A DNA stretch of 64,000 bases from a virus, in the IMG/VR virus record IMGVR_UViG_3300042905_003268, positions 1-64,000 of that record; one strand, written 5' to 3'. Shown piece after piece: positions 36,764-46,521 of this stretch (position 1 is its first letter; each line of letters begins with the position of its first letter). A program made the translations under genes and the position numbers. The notes under the pieces were generated by a model that saw only the letters and a program-made list of their open reading frames with translations, had not been told where the DNA came from and did not search any database.

Positions 36764-37990
36764 TTAGACTGGTATATCATCGTAAATCTCTTTTACAACT
36801 CCACGGTCAATGTCCCAGTCTAGATAGAACGCAAAATCGGTTCCATGTCGATTCTTGCGACTAACTACTTCAATGATATTAGTGTTAGGATGACGATGGA
36901 CAGCCATAGCCATATCAGCGTCATATTCGATAGCCTTTGACCATGCTACCTGTGATAGCAATGGAGGGGCATCTTGGTCAGATACGTCATCCATTGTGGC
37001 TGCTGTAATATCAATTACAGGAATATTGTTACGAACTGCTAGTAGTTTGAATTCCCGCGAGATATTGCGGTTCCTCTCAACTTCAGAATTAGATCGCTTA
37101 GTGTCATTAAACAACTGGTGATAATCCAAGATAACAAGGTCGGGGCGATGCTGATCGATCTTACCCTGGACCGTCTGCGGCGTAACTTCATTTGTTCCCT
37201 CGTTAGATACTAGAATAAAACTATTCTTGTCATCAAAGCGCTTCTTAGCCCAATTATGAAAGTCATCAATGTTAATATTTCCACGGGAGAAGTCTGAAGC
37301 CCTAAACATACCGCTACCAAGCATGGTGTAAATTCGGTCACGCATATTCTCTGGACTCATCTCTAGAGATACAATCATAGGCTTAAATCCCTGCTCCCAT
37401 GCCTTACATGCTAGATATGAAGTAAGCCATGTCTTGCCACGACCAGGCCAGCCAATAGCAACAATAAGATGGCCTGGAGCCATACCAGTAGGATAAGCAA
37501 GATCTAGAGCGGTGAAACCAGTTTTAATTCCTGGACTACCACCCATAATTGCTGACCGTTCCTGGACAGCGACAATGTGCTTCTCTGCCAACTCATAGTC
37601 TATTAGGTCAACATCTCTTACATTGTTAGTTAACCTTGATAGTGAAGCAATCTCTGACTGCATATCGGCAAGCACCCTGGCAGCAGCATTATCTTTAAGG
37701 GATGCGCCACTCTTCATAAGAAGACTACGCATACGAGAAGCAAGATACTCATTCTTTAATTGATCAAGATAGTACCCAGTCTCAGCAGTTACCTTAACAG
37801 GCTCAAAATCTCGAAACTTCTCCTGAAGCACATTGGCATCTGGAACAGACTTAAACTTGTAATAGTAAGACTTTAGACCTTCCCAAACGTCACGGTGTGA
37901 CTGGAAGATATCATCAACATTATCTGCCAGAATCGTAGCAATATCCTTATTCTGACATACTGATGTAATTACTGCTGCCTCTGTGTTCAT
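36764..37990 (-). CDS. dnaB: Replicative DNA helicase (DnaB-like)
   Basis: 408 residues. The N-terminal helical part, then Walker A GWPGRGKTW (180-188), Walker B LVILDYHQL and VSRKNRHGTDF near the end (arginine-finger region). Ring helicase at the fork. It overlaps the possible loader by 4 nt. Confidence 0.92.
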   Translation of the reverse strand: MNTEAAVITSVCQNKDIATILADNVDDIFQSHRDVWEGLKSYYYKFKSVPDANVLQEKFRDFEPVKVTAETGYYLDQLKNEYLASRMRSLLMKSGASLKDNAAARVLADMQSEIASLSRLTNNVRDVDLIDYELAEKHIVAVQERSAIMGGSPGIKTGFTALDLAYPTGMAPGHLIVAIGWPGRGKTWLTSYLACKAWEQGFKPMIVSLEMSPENMRDRIYTMLGSGMFRASDFSRGNINIDDFHNWAKKRFDDKNSFILVSNEGTNEVTPQTVQGKIDQHRPDLVILDYHQLFNDTKRSNSEVERNRNISREFKLLAVRNNIPVIDITAATMDDVSDQDAPPLLSQVAWSKAIEYDADMAMAVHRHPNTNIIEVVSRKNRHGTDFAFYLDWDIDRGVVKEIYDDIPV

Positions 37991-38310
37991 GACATTTCCT
38001 CCACCATTTTCTTAGTAGCCTCTCGCAACATCTGGCGACGACGGGAATCTTCATCTGATTGTATCAGCATGTCATCTAATCTATCGAAATTATAGAAGAA
38101 CCATTGAAGTGGATGCCCCTGCTTAGTAACACGAAAATAATACTCAAGCAGTTCTCTCGCCCTGTCATATCCGACTGATTCGATAACATCTTGCATTGCC
38201 CACTTTTCTTTAAACTTATTAAGTCGGGCAACCTTGCTATACTTTTCAGAGTACAATCTTTCATAGAGGCTTAGAAGTGCGTAGGGCTGCTTTGCATCAG
38301 CCTTAGCCAT
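37987..38310 (-). CDS. Possible helicase-loader-like protein (107 aa)
   Basis: All helical and basic: ARELLEYYFRVTKQGHPLQWFFYNFDRL. No firm family. Its coupling to dnaB (4-nt overlap) and size resemble phage helicase loaders; this rests on context. The N-terminus (MAKADAKQPY) overlaps the 72-aa gene by 8 nt. Confidence 0.55.
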   Translation of the reverse strand: MAKADAKQPYALLSLYERLYSEKYSKVARLNKFKEKWAMQDVIESVGYDRARELLEYYFRVTKQGHPLQWFFYNFDRLDDMLIQSDEDSRRRQMLREATKKMVEEMS

Positions 38311-38521
38311 TCTTTAACTCCTTCTCAATATCGGAGACCTTTTCTACGATTTTGCTTTCTACGAAATCATACACTCTATCGGTTGCTGCGTCAACAGTTT
38401 CTCCCTGCCGAACATAATCTTCTACTCCGATAGATACTCTAAGGCTTTCATAGTTTCCAAGATTTCTTACAAATTGCAGTTCAACCCTGACATTAGTTGA
38501 TTCATGGTTGTGAGTTGTCAT
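38303..38521 (-). CDS. Small hypothetical protein (72 aa)
   Basis: ATG 38521 (MTTHNHESTN). VRVELQFVRNLGNYESLRVS is a well-formed strand pair, then a helix (VYDFVESKIVEKV). The RNLGNYE motif recurs in small actinophage proteins next to replication genes. Function unknown. Confidence 0.65.
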   Translation of the reverse strand: MTTHNHESTNVRVELQFVRNLGNYESLRVSIGVEDYVRQGETVDAATDRVYDFVESKIVEKVSDIEKELKNG

Positions 38522-38741
38522 CAATAAATCCTAACTTTAGTTGTTCAGAACTTGCTTCTTCTTCAAAATGGGAAAGCATGGCATAAAGTCTAAGCCATCT
38601 GTCTGAAACTGCCAGCATGGAGTCAACGTCCCTATGCTCAATCGCAAAGTCAAATGCTGCCATTAAAGACGTAGCACATTCATTAAGTATCCCGTCTTGA
38701 TCTAAAACTAAAGGATCTTCTTCTTTTTTCTTTTTACCCAT
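38502..38741 (-). CDS. Small hypothetical protein (79 aa)
   Basis: ATG 38741 (MGKKKKEEDP) was chosen because the longer frame overlaps the upstream gene. A helical centre (ATSLMAAFDFAIEH) and acidic end. No family recognised. Confidence 0.6.
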   Translation of the reverse strand: MGKKKKEEDPLVLDQDGILNECATSLMAAFDFAIEHRDVDSMLAVSDRWLRLYAMLSHFEEEASSEQLKLGFIDDNSQP

Positions 38742-38743
38742 TA

Positions 38744-39256
38744 TCACCAATCTGGTTGTTTCCATACTGGCACAAACTCGCCAGATGAATCCTTAGTATA
38801 CAAAACTTTATCTTCATTCATAAGGGCTTCTAGTTCTGCTCTAGAAACTAAATTACTATTAGTTATTTCACCATCTTTTCTAGGGCGACCGCGATGGACA
38901 GTTAATAGATATTCGTGTAAGTCTCTCATATCATTTTTAGAAAATAAAAATCCAGAAGGTCTTCCAGTTTCAATAGAGTATATTTGCTTAGGTCTTTTTA
39001 TGTTTCCATTCTGTATATACCTATGAATTATTAATCTATTTCTATTAAAAATACTAGCAACACTTTTCATTGTAAAGCCTTTTTCTATGTCTCTTTTTGC
39101 CACAGACCATACATATGTAACTCGTTTTTTTTGATCATAATTCCATGATATAAGAAGATCCTCAGACCTTGATATTTTTATTGTTTTGTGCGGTTCTCCA
39201 TTTAAATAAAAATAATTTAGGCTAGTTCTTTTTGAGATTCTATTTGACTTAGCCAC
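38744..39256 (-). CDS. Probable DNA-binding protein (170 aa)
   Basis: GTG 39256 follows AAGGGAG. GFTMKSVASIFNRNRLIIHRY is a helix-turn-helix-like stretch, then basic segments (KRPKQIYS, RGRPRKDGE) as in MerR or DNA-hook proteins. Next to small replication genes; could regulate them. Identification is tentative. Confidence 0.55.
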   Translation of the reverse strand: MAKSNRISKRTSLNYFYLNGEPHKTIKISRSEDLLISWNYDQKKRVTYVWSVAKRDIEKGFTMKSVASIFNRNRLIIHRYIQNGNIKRPKQIYSIETGRPSGFLFSKNDMRDLHEYLLTVHRGRPRKDGEITNSNLVSRAELEALMNEDKVLYTKDSSGEFVPVWKQPDW

Positions 39257-39390
39257 GGTCCAAACGCTCCCTTGCTTCTTTGAATAAACCATCTCTTACC
39301 GCACCTAAGGCAGAATAAATCAAGTCTGAGAGGGCTGGAGAATACTCTATCAATGTAGACGCTACCCTTGCATTTCTTATGAGTCATCAT
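39217..39390 (-). CDS. Small Cys-containing protein (57 aa)
   Basis: ATG 39390 (MMTHKKCKGS) overlaps the upstream stop; CLRCGKRWF and an earlier Cys could bind metal. The end is read through the start of the next gene. No family recognised. Confidence 0.55.
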   Translation of the reverse strand: MMTHKKCKGSVYIDRVFSSPLRLDLFCLRCGKRWFIQRSKGAFGPWLSQIESQKELA

Positions 39391-40142
39391 GCCGTAAATA
39401 TCTTTCCATCCACTACGCATGTGTAATCATGAATTTGAATCAATTGCATATGAGGATAATCATTAACTACATGTGCGACGGCAAATCCTGCCTGCCAATT
39501 CTTTTGGATAGAGTAATCCATCTGATCTTCATCGCACAAGTGGCCTATTTCATATCCGCGTAATTCCTGACCACTTAGGTTATATGTTTGGAAATATGCA
39601 CCCATTCTATGTGAATGTCCACGCACTAGAGATACGCCCCAGTTATTTACGTCATTGCGGACTGACTCTCCGGCGTGCTTAGAGATAGACTCTCCATGGT
39701 GACCATAGATATCTCCAAAGCGCCGTACCGGAGGCTCGTTCCAATTGTGCCACTCAAACCCAGCATTGGAGTAATCATATAGTGTATCTGCTGTTATTAT
39801 TTCAAGGAACTGCGGCGCTTTCTTAGCAAGGTATTCGCCGTGGCGAGTCCAGCCATGATTCCCATCGTGAAAATGACAATCAGCATTGGGGACGATCTTT
39901 CTGATATCTTTAAGGAACTGCTTTGTCTCACGGACTCCTCCATCATCTATAGAAATTGACATTTCTAGTGGCTTATCTGCTGCCCACCTACTAGTGGAAT
40001 CTGCATCGTCAATGTCACCAAGCAGATCTACTGCGTCTGGCTTAAACCACTTCATAACTTTAAGAAATAGGTCTACCTTACGCGGGTCGTGCCTAGGGAA
40101 GTGAACGTCTGAAACCATCATCCACTTTAGGTCGTTATTCAT
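39387..40142 (-). CDS. Metallophosphoesterase
   Basis: 251 residues. MVSDVHFPRHD, LLGDIDDAD, DGNHGWT, GHHGES and RGHSHRMG are the five metal motifs of calcineurin-like phosphoesterases. Likely a phosphodiesterase on nucleotides or DNA. Coupled to a Cys-rich small gene downstream. Confidence 0.85.
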   Translation of the reverse strand: MNNDLKWMMVSDVHFPRHDPRKVDLFLKVMKWFKPDAVDLLGDIDDADSTSRWAADKPLEMSISIDDGGVRETKQFLKDIRKIVPNADCHFHDGNHGWTRHGEYLAKKAPQFLEIITADTLYDYSNAGFEWHNWNEPPVRRFGDIYGHHGESISKHAGESVRNDVNNWGVSLVRGHSHRMGAYFQTYNLSGQELRGYEIGHLCDEDQMDYSIQKNWQAGFAVAHVVNDYPHMQLIQIHDYTCVVDGKIFTA

Positions 40143-40153
40143 AAAATTCCTAT

Positions 40154-40414
40154 CTATTTATGCGCTTTCATATGTTGAGCGCGGGTACATACGAAAAGAT
40201 TATACTCCTCGTTGCATTGTTTGTCACCATTAATGTGATGTACGGTTTCCCAGTCTTTTAATATTCTACAATATTTTTTTTCCATGACCAGTCTATGCTC
40301 ATAGTACCAGCCGCCTCCGAAGCACTTGGGATGCTCTGGAACCCATATTAATACATACCCATCTCGTATTATTTTTTTCTTTTTATTCCATAAGGCAATA
40401 GGATTATATTTCAT
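40154..40414 (-). CDS. HNH homing-endonuclease-like protein (86 aa)
   Basis: ATG 40414 overlaps the upstream TAA (TAATG). DGYVLIWVPEHP, YEHRLVMEKK and ETVHHINGDKQCNEEYNLFVC with a final His are the HNH homing layout. Free-standing HNH genes are common movable genes in phages. Confidence 0.75.
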   Translation of the reverse strand: MKYNPIALWNKKKKIIRDGYVLIWVPEHPKCFGGGWYYEHRLVMEKKYCRILKDWETVHHINGDKQCNEEYNLFVCTRAQHMKAHK

Positions 40415-40803
40415 TAATCCGTTTCGCCCATTGCAATGCAATGAACTCTAGTTGATGGGGCAGAATTAATTATCTTAAACTTTACTCTGTCCTTAGTTAA
40501 TTCTATTATATAAACATATGGATTTTTATCAGTAGACTGAGACATATTTTCTGCAGTTAAAACTACTGCTGGTGGATTTTTATAATTAGATCCGAATGAA
40601 AATTCTAATTTATCATTCTTATTAAATAGTTTTCTATCAGCAAAAAACGCCAGATTCTCTAAATCTTTGAATGAACCCTGAATGGAACTAAAAGATTTTT
40701 TTAATTTAGTCAACTGTTCCTCAACAGAATTTATCTTTTCAGATAAATCTTTGAGCATCTTATAGTCTATTCTTGCGTATGCTTCATTAATGTCTACTGT
40801 CAT
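40414..40803 (-). CDS. Coiled-coil protein with a beta domain (129 aa)
   Basis: The first 50 residues are coiled coil (LSEKINSVEEQLTKLKKS), the rest is strand-rich (AVVLTAENMSQ, KFKIINSAPSTRVHCIAMG). This recalls short trimeric tail-tip or lectin-like phage proteins; not proven. TAATG coupling downstream. Confidence 0.55.
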   Translation of the reverse strand: MTVDINEAYARIDYKMLKDLSEKINSVEEQLTKLKKSFSSIQGSFKDLENLAFFADRKLFNKNDKLEFSFGSNYKNPPAVVLTAENMSQSTDKNPYVYIIELTKDRVKFKIINSAPSTRVHCIAMGETD

Positions 40804-40805
40804 TT

Positions 40806-40967
40806 TTATTCAGATTCTTTCATCAATTCTTTAATCTTTTCATCTCGTAATGATATTTCTTCTGTCGCCTGTGCTTTTAACATAGCCATCTGAATTTCGT
40901 AATTAGATGTAATTTGACCAATTCTATTCTGTAGTTCTTGTACTACTAATTCTATTGTACTGGACAT
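40806..40967 (-). CDS. Small coiled-coil protein (53 aa)
   Basis: The frame begins MSSTIELVVQ and is one charged helix (KAQATEEISLRDEKIKEL). Its ATG overlaps the upstream TAA (TAATG). Function unknown. Confidence 0.6.
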   Translation of the reverse strand: MSSTIELVVQELQNRIGQITSNYEIQMAMLKAQATEEISLRDEKIKELMKESE

Positions 40968-41215
40968 TAAACTACCTCTTCTATTTCTGGATACTCTAAT
41001 AATAATTCTTGCAACCTAGAAATTAATATTTCTTCTTTTATATCATACTTTGCTAATTCTGCTTCACAAGATAGAATTATTAACGAATTTGGATCGGGAA
41101 GTCCCTGCTCTTGTAAAATACTCAAATCGGCTATATACCTATTATATTGAACATTTTTTATTTGAGACCTTACGATTTGTTTTTTTTCTTCTCCTGATAA
41201 TTCACTATAAGACAT
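40967..41215 (-). CDS. Small acidic helical protein (82 aa)
   Basis: ATG 41215 (MSYSELSGEE) follows GGAGG; the longer frame overlaps this site. Helices with an Ile/Leu-rich acidic end (EILISRLQELLLEYPEIEE). No family recognised. Confidence 0.6.
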   Translation of the reverse strand: MSYSELSGEEKKQIVRSQIKNVQYNRYIADLSILQEQGLPDPNSLIILSCEAELAKYDIKEEILISRLQELLLEYPEIEEVV

Positions 41216-41245
41216 TGTTCCTCCATTCACTATTATACATCATAC

Positions 41246-41800
41246 TTATTCATTTACCGGACAATCATTTAACCATCCAACTATAACATATTTTTTACCT
41301 TCAGTAACGGGGAGGGCAGCATGATTGTAAATAAAGTTTGATGGGAAAATAACCAATTTTGGAGTCTTCGGCTTTACGTTTAGGTCAAAGAACTGGAAGT
41401 AGGTTTCTCCTCCAGAGTACTCACCTGGGTTTAAATATACTAAAATAGATATTGTTCTATAAAAAACATAATCACTATCAGAGTGTGGGAGGTACTGTCC
41501 TCCCTTAGAATATTTTAATATTCCTAAATCTACATTTTTTGTATAACTTGTTATGTATTTTTCACAGTAGTCGTCTATGCATTGATAAATATATAATTTT
41601 ATTTTTTCTACAACATCGCTACTTTGGTCTAATAAATAATTTTTACTGGATCTAATAGATGTATTTATTTGATCTACCCCAACTCCAGAATTAACCCAAC
41701 TATATATGTCGCTATTTATAATTTGATTATTTATCTCGTTGCATAGATTTTCTGGAAAATCATATTCTCTAATTCCTAAGGATAATTCTTTAGAATTCAT
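41246..41800 (-). CDS. 2-oxoglutarate/Fe(II) oxygenase
   Basis: 184 residues. LPHSDSD gives HxD, YNHAALPVTEGKKY gives the distal His and a Lys where Arg is usual, and YLNPGEYSGGETYF is the hydroxylase strand. Divergent from the next oxygenase with a shared promoter region. Substrate unknown. Confidence 0.75.
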   Translation of the reverse strand: MNSKELSLGIREYDFPENLCNEINNQIINSDIYSWVNSGVGVDQINTSIRSSKNYLLDQSSDVVEKIKLYIYQCIDDYCEKYITSYTKNVDLGILKYSKGGQYLPHSDSDYVFYRTISILVYLNPGEYSGGETYFQFFDLNVKPKTPKLVIFPSNFIYNHAALPVTEGKKYVIVGWLNDCPVNE

Positions 41801-41810
41801 ACTGACTCCG

Positions 41811-41833
41811 TACTATAATGGTTTTATTATACT
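41811..41833. promoter_or_regulatory. Divergent promoter region between two oxygenases
   Basis: Rightward TATACT at 41828-41833 lies 14 bases before ATG 41848. Leftward TATAGT and TATAAT strings lie 10-30 bases before ATG 41800. The -35 boxes are weak on both sides. Confidence 0.45.
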
Positions 41834-41847
41834 AGATTGGATTATAA

Positions 41848-42420
41848 ATGCCTCACGAAAATAAAAGTTTTTATATGGTTAAAAATGCCATTCCTGCAGA
41901 AATGTCAAAACTTATTTACCAGTATGCCATTTTTGATCAAATAAAAACTGGTAGAGTGGGGGATCATCAAGTTCCTACGGCTCATGGTAAGTATGCAGAT
42001 CCCCTAATGGAGTCTTTGCTTTTACTTGTTCAGCCTATTATTGAAAAAACAACAGGTCTTTCTCTATATCCAACATATGCTTATTATAGAATATATAGAA
42101 GAGGAGATATTCTAAAGCCACATTATGATCGTCCGTCCTGTGAAATATCTGCAAGTTTATGTATCGGACATAATTACGAAAATTATGAATGGCCCCTATT
42201 TGTTGATGACTCCAAAATAATATTAGAGCCTACAGATCTAGCAATTTATAAAGGTTTGGATTCGTTGCATTGGCGAGATGAATTTTTAGGACCGCATAAT
42301 GCTGTTCAAGTTCAAGCCTTTTTGCATTATGTGGACGAAAATGGTCCCTACCAGGAATACAAATACGATGGTCGTCCTGCGGTGGGATTTCCATCATCAT
42401 CTAAAAGAATTATTGACTAA
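41848..42420 (+). CDS. 2-oxoglutarate/Fe(II) oxygenase, + strand
   Basis: 190 residues. KPHYDRPS gives HxD, and LHWRDEF and [10 protein letters not shown] include the distal His and following strand. The fold is that of the other four oxygenases, but its 2-oxoglutarate-binding basic residue is not clear. One of two + strand genes right of the origin. It ends convergent with, and overlapping, the FN3 gene by 11 nt. Confidence 0.7.
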   Translation: MPHENKSFYMVKNAIPAEMSKLIYQYAIFDQIKTGRVGDHQVPTAHGKYADPLMESLLLLVQPIIEKTTGLSLYPTYAYYRIYRRGDILKPHYDRPSCEISASLCIGHNYENYEWPLFVDDSKIILEPTDLAIYKGLDSLHWRDEFLGPHNAVQVQAFLHYVDENGPYQEYKYDGRPAVGFPSSSKRIID

Positions 42421-45208
42421 GCCATTCTTTTCTATTGTATACGAGAGCATTTTGTGTAAAGAATATATCGTACGGTTCGCAATCAACAACATATACGATT
42501 TCTTCTATGTCTGTAGCAATTTCTACTGAATCTATTTGTCTCCACCCCATTAAATTATAATCAAATATCTTATATGTTGTATCTAAAAATACTGACTGAG
42601 TAAACGAGTACACCCCGTCCTTTTCAACCAAAATATTATGATTATCGGTAAACCATTCATTGTTTATTTTAACCATAGTGCCAGTAACTCGTCTTGCATA
42701 AATATTAGTTACTTCTGTTGTTGTGTATCCATTATTTGTGAAGGTTTCAGAACTCCAATTATCTACATCGAAAGTCTCTCCTGCTAATGGCACTTCAGAA
42801 ATATCTAAGGACACAAGCATATCTCCTATAGACAAGTACTTTACTTCAACATATCCATAGTCTCTAGTAAGAACTTTTGTATCTGGTCCAAGGCTAGTTG
42901 CTGGTGGTGGTTTTGGTGCTGGTGTAGGCGTTGGTGTAGGCGTGGGTGTAGGCGTGGGTGTGGGTGTAGGCGTGGGTGTGGGTGTGGGTGTGGGTGTAGG
43001 CGTGGGTGTAGGCGTGGGTGTGGGTGTAGGCGTGGGTGTGGGTGTTGGTGTTGGTGTTGGGGCGGGACTTGGTGTTGTGAATGATGTGCTAGACGTTGAA
43101 CTACCTCCTGCACCAGTTGCCGTTAGAGTTGCAGTATAAGAAGTTCCCGTGGAAAGGTCACTATCGAATCCTACCCCAACAGAAAGACTGGTTGATGTTG
43201 TTGAATAACTAGTACTTCCTCCAAATGGGTTAGATATTACAATAGAATAAGAACTTGCATTAGTAGCAGACCATGACAGAGTAGCAGTTGTTGTTGTTGA
43301 GGAAGCACTAAAAGAAAAAATAGTGGGTGGAGGTGGTGGAGGACTTGTGGTTGTAAATGAAACGCCGTTTGAATTAGTCACTTGCATTGTGTCACCAGCA
43401 TAATTTATCGCTGCAACCTGAGCGTAGTAATTCCGTCCTGGTTCTAAACCTGTTGCAGTATATGGACTAGAAACATTAGAATATGTAAAGTCGAACTCTC
43501 CAATTACGTCTGTCACAAAAAGGGTGTACTCCGTGGCATAGGAGGAGTTGGTCCAACTAAATTTTGCAGAGTTTTGTCCTACATCACTTACAGATAGACT
43601 AAATGCTCCTGGATTTGGGGGATATGTATTTGCCGTAACGGATGCTGAATATGGACCAGTTCCAGTAGGATTAACTCCTGCTACTCTAAAGTAGTATAAA
43701 GTTCCCGCCGATAATCCTGTAACTGTAAAATTAGAACTAGAAGTTCCATTTACTGTAGTCCATGTTGAATTGTCAGTACTGTATTGTATACGATAATACG
43801 GAGATGATAAATTAAATCCATATATCTCATTCCAAACTAAATACACCTGACTCTGACTTAATGTGTATGCTTGCAGTCCTGTCGGCGCTGGGGGAGGTGA
43901 AATTAGTGTAGTAAAACTTACAAGATTAGAGTTAGTAACATCTACTTCATTGACAGCCGCTACCTGTACATCATATGAAACTCCTGGAGATAGTCCTGTT
44001 AAAGTATAGAAGGTTGATGTAATATTACTTACGGACTCACCATTTCCAAACTGGTCGGTATAAAATACAACATAATAACTAGCATTACTTGATGCCGTCC
44101 AAGTTAAATTAACGCTATTCTGACCAACACTATTATATGAAAGTGTAAATGGCCCAGGAGAACTAAAAATAATTCCGGGCGAATTAGCAAAAGCATAGGC
44201 CCAGTCAGAAAATGTTGAATCAACCAAAAGCCTAGCGCCTACTCTGCATGTAACATAATATCCTATATCAGAATTTGATAAAGTATAACTTGAAAAAAAT
44301 GCTCCTGGTATCTCTGACCATGTAGAATTATTTAAACTTCTTACCCATTGATATGCATAAAACAATGTTCCAGTACCAGTCCATGTGCCATTACTATTTA
44401 CCTGTTGAGTAGATCCTACAATTCTAAAGCCCGTAGTAGTTGGAAGAACAGTATTTACTGGTGCTGGAGGTGGGTCTGTTGTAAATGGCGTTCCTGTAAG
44501 AGATGCCGTATTTCCAGTAGAAGATTTTATTATTATCTGTGGAGTATATTCTGTACTCGGATCTAAGTTTGAAAAACTATAAGATCTAGCAGAAGTACTA
44601 GATATTTCTCCACTATTTACCTGACCAGTTCCATCTCCAAAGGGGTAGTACAGGATTATTCTATATGTAGATTGATTTGTAGATTGCCATGAAAGTGTGG
44701 CGGAATTAAAAGTCTTTGATACTAAAACAAAATTAGAAACTGTAGGAATAATAGGTATGGAAACATTTTCACTATCCTGAGCCATTGTATCTGTTTCTGA
44801 ATAAACTCTTAAAGTAAAAACATAATTACCTGGAGAAATATTATTTGTAATTGTATATGTCTTTAATTGAGTATATACTTCTGTTGTTGTAAATACCTGA
44901 GATGGATTATCTGTCCTGTAATAAGATATTACTATATATTCTTGATATTCTGAATCCCAATTTAAAGTAACAGACGATGGTGTTGTAGAATAATCTGTTA
45001 TAGATACTGTTGGAGTTAAGGTTCCAAAAAACACCGTCCATCCTGTCATTGTGCCGAATGATGGTTCATATACCCACCCAACATCAACAGATTTCCAAGA
45101 TAGGTTAGTACCATCACCCACCCATACTGCACTTACTAATTTATTTCCTGAGTCTCCCCAGGCTGGGCTAGCATTTGTACTATCATATAGTCTTATTTGC
45201 TTTGGCAT
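42410..45208 (-). CDS. FN3-rich adhesin with Pro-Thr repeat and C-terminal Hint domain
   Basis: 932 residues. A beta-rich N-terminus is followed by about six fibronectin-III-like repeats ([16 protein letters not shown] type), a (PT)n linker at about 711-768, and a Hint domain at about 770-932. Hint block A is [13 protein letters not shown] with Ser, not Cys, in front; block B is FTDNHNILV; the last block is [13 protein letters not shown] then ALVYN. The end keeps Asn but has Tyr where splicing inteins have His. So self-cutting may be altered. It should lie at the tail tip and touch the host; this is inference. Confidence 0.75.
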   Translation of the reverse strand: MPKQIRLYDSTNASPAWGDSGNKLVSAVWVGDGTNLSWKSVDVGWVYEPSFGTMTGWTVFFGTLTPTVSITDYSTTPSSVTLNWDSEYQEYIVISYYRTDNPSQVFTTTEVYTQLKTYTITNNISPGNYVFTLRVYSETDTMAQDSENVSIPIIPTVSNFVLVSKTFNSATLSWQSTNQSTYRIILYYPFGDGTGQVNSGEISSTSARSYSFSNLDPSTEYTPQIIIKSSTGNTASLTGTPFTTDPPPAPVNTVLPTTTGFRIVGSTQQVNSNGTWTGTGTLFYAYQWVRSLNNSTWSEIPGAFFSSYTLSNSDIGYYVTCRVGARLLVDSTFSDWAYAFANSPGIIFSSPGPFTLSYNSVGQNSVNLTWTASSNASYYVVFYTDQFGNGESVSNITSTFYTLTGLSPGVSYDVQVAAVNEVDVTNSNLVSFTTLISPPPAPTGLQAYTLSQSQVYLVWNEIYGFNLSSPYYRIQYSTDNSTWTTVNGTSSSNFTVTGLSAGTLYYFRVAGVNPTGTGPYSASVTANTYPPNPGAFSLSVSDVGQNSAKFSWTNSSYATEYTLFVTDVIGEFDFTYSNVSSPYTATGLEPGRNYYAQVAAINYAGDTMQVTNSNGVSFTTTSPPPPPPTIFSFSASSTTTTATLSWSATNASSYSIVISNPFGGSTSYSTTSTSLSVGVGFDSDLSTGTSYTATLTATGAGGSSTSSTSFTTPSPAPTPTPTPTPTPTPTPTPTPTPTPTPTPTPTPTPTPTPTPTPTPTPTPAPKPPPATSLGPDTKVLTRDYGYVEVKYLSIGDMLVSLDISEVPLAGETFDVDNWSSETFTNNGYTTTEVTNIYARRVTGTMVKINNEWFTDNHNILVEKDGVYSFTQSVFLDTTYKIFDYNLMGWRQIDSVEIATDIEEIVYVVDCEPYDIFFTQNALVYNRKEWLSQ
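42905..43075 (-). repeat. Simple repeat coding Pro-Thr
   Basis: About 170 bp of 6-base units (variants of GGTGTG and GGTGTA) encode a long run of Pro-Thr on the - strand within the adhesin gene. It separates the FN3 stalk from the Hint domain. Such tracts vary in length between isolates. Confidence 0.85.
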
Positions 45209-46521
45209 TACAAATACCTTAAGTGTATGTCTCCACGATTCGGAGTACCAGTCGGGCCGGAAGCACTAAATGTAATCTTATTTCCATCGGATGGAGAGTT
45301 AATTCCGTTCTTATACCTGTTTCTTATAGTTGCAGGAGTTTCAACAGTTTCACCATCAATTGTAAATGATCCACCATTATTGGTATCTATATTTACATCT
45401 TTTGATCTTAAAATAATGTTTCCCTGGGCACCAGCATCTATTAAAATTTTACCATCATTTCCCCCAAGAGCGCCTAAGGATCTAACCACAAAGTACTGGG
45501 GGAAATTAGATGAAGTCGGTTCCCATCCAACAGTAGCCCTTTGGTAATCTGTTTGATCTACCCATCTTATTTTTGCAGGATCTCCTCCACTTACTGCCTC
45601 TAATACAATATCTTTTCCATCCGTAGAAAGTAAAGAATAGGTCAAGGGGGCGCTTTCGGGCCAACCTGGAAGAACTTTTACAGTTGCGGCCCCACCCTCA
45701 ACAATAAGTCCAGTACTAGTTACTGTGCCCTTTATTGTTAATGATGTACTATCCCAATAAAATTTATCCTTTAATGAAAGTTTTCCAGTCGAATCGACAT
45801 AGAATGCTGTTTGAATATCACGATATCCACTACCTATTTCTCCTGTTGGGTTAACTCTCGTTCCAACATAAATCTGACCGCGTGGGGATGAATCATTAGA
45901 TTTAATAACTATTGGAACTAAAGTTCCTACACTAATTTGTTGATTAGCCTGCAGGGTTCCAGTTGTGATTTTATCTGCACTTAGATCAGAAATATATGCA
46001 TTAGCAAACATCGGAATGGCAGACGCCTGTGTAGTAGGTGAGGCAGAAGATCTTTGCCCACTCATATCTACTGCTATAACATAGAACCATCTACTGGCTG
46101 TTTCTCCTGGAGCATTTACTGAAAGAGTCCCTTCTGAATATGCTCCTAATCCTGGCCTAGTAGCCTTGACAGTACCTATTTGAGTACCACCAGAATTAGA
46201 ATCGGTGGTGCTTACATATACTTCAAAGTAGTCTATGTCTGCTTCTAGGTTTCCTCCGCCGTTTTTTGTTGCATCATGCCTAAATCTAACAGTTTGAGGA
46301 CCCATTGCTGATGCATTTCTAGAAGACTGTGTTGAAAGATCTGGAACAAATATCGTGGGCGCGGAGGGCTGAGATGGAGGATCTGTATCTCCTTTAACCT
46401 TTAATTTAAATAATTTAGACCAGTTACTATATGACCCATCTCTATATAATGCTCTTACTCTTATAGAATGATTGGAGTTAGGTTGTAACCCATCAATATT
46501 AAAAATTTTTTCCGTGGTCAT
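45208..46521 (-). CDS. Tail-tip/baseplate protein
   Basis: 437 residues. FN3-like N-terminus ([19 protein letters not shown]), a middle in the style of phage central-fibre proteins ([16 protein letters not shown]), and Gly-rich strand repeats ([17 protein letters not shown]). Such sequences occur at the C-terminal part of J-like tail-tip proteins. It overlaps the next gene by 1 nt and the 305-aa gene by 4 nt. Confidence 0.65.
   Translation of the reverse strand: MTTEKIFNIDGLQPNSNHSIRVRALYRDGSYSNWSKLFKLKVKGDTDPPSQPSAPTIFVPDLSTQSSRNASAMGPQTVRFRHDATKNGGGNLEADIDYFEVYVSTTDSNSGGTQIGTVKATRPGLGAYSEGTLSVNAPGETASRWFYVIAVDMSGQRSSASPTTQASAIPMFANAYISDLSADKITTGTLQANQQISVGTLVPIVIKSNDSSPRGQIYVGTRVNPTGEIGSGYRDIQTAFYVDSTGKLSLKDKFYWDSTSLTIKGTVTSTGLIVEGGAATVKVLPGWPESAPLTYSLLSTDGKDIVLEAVSGGDPAKIRWVDQTDYQRATVGWEPTSSNFPQYFVVRSLGALGGNDGKILIDAGAQGNIILRSKDVNIDTNNGGSFTIDGETVETPATIRNRYKNGINSPSDGNKITFSASGPTGTPNRGDIHLRYL

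Noticed and set aside
42905-43075. CRISPR-like array
   Set aside because: The units are 6 bases with no spacers. No repeat-spacer array is seen anywhere in the window.
42841-43139. Long His/Pro- or Gly/Val-rich frames over the simple repeat
   Set aside because: These come from the repeat read in other frames; only the Pro-Thr frame continues into FN3 and Hint domains.
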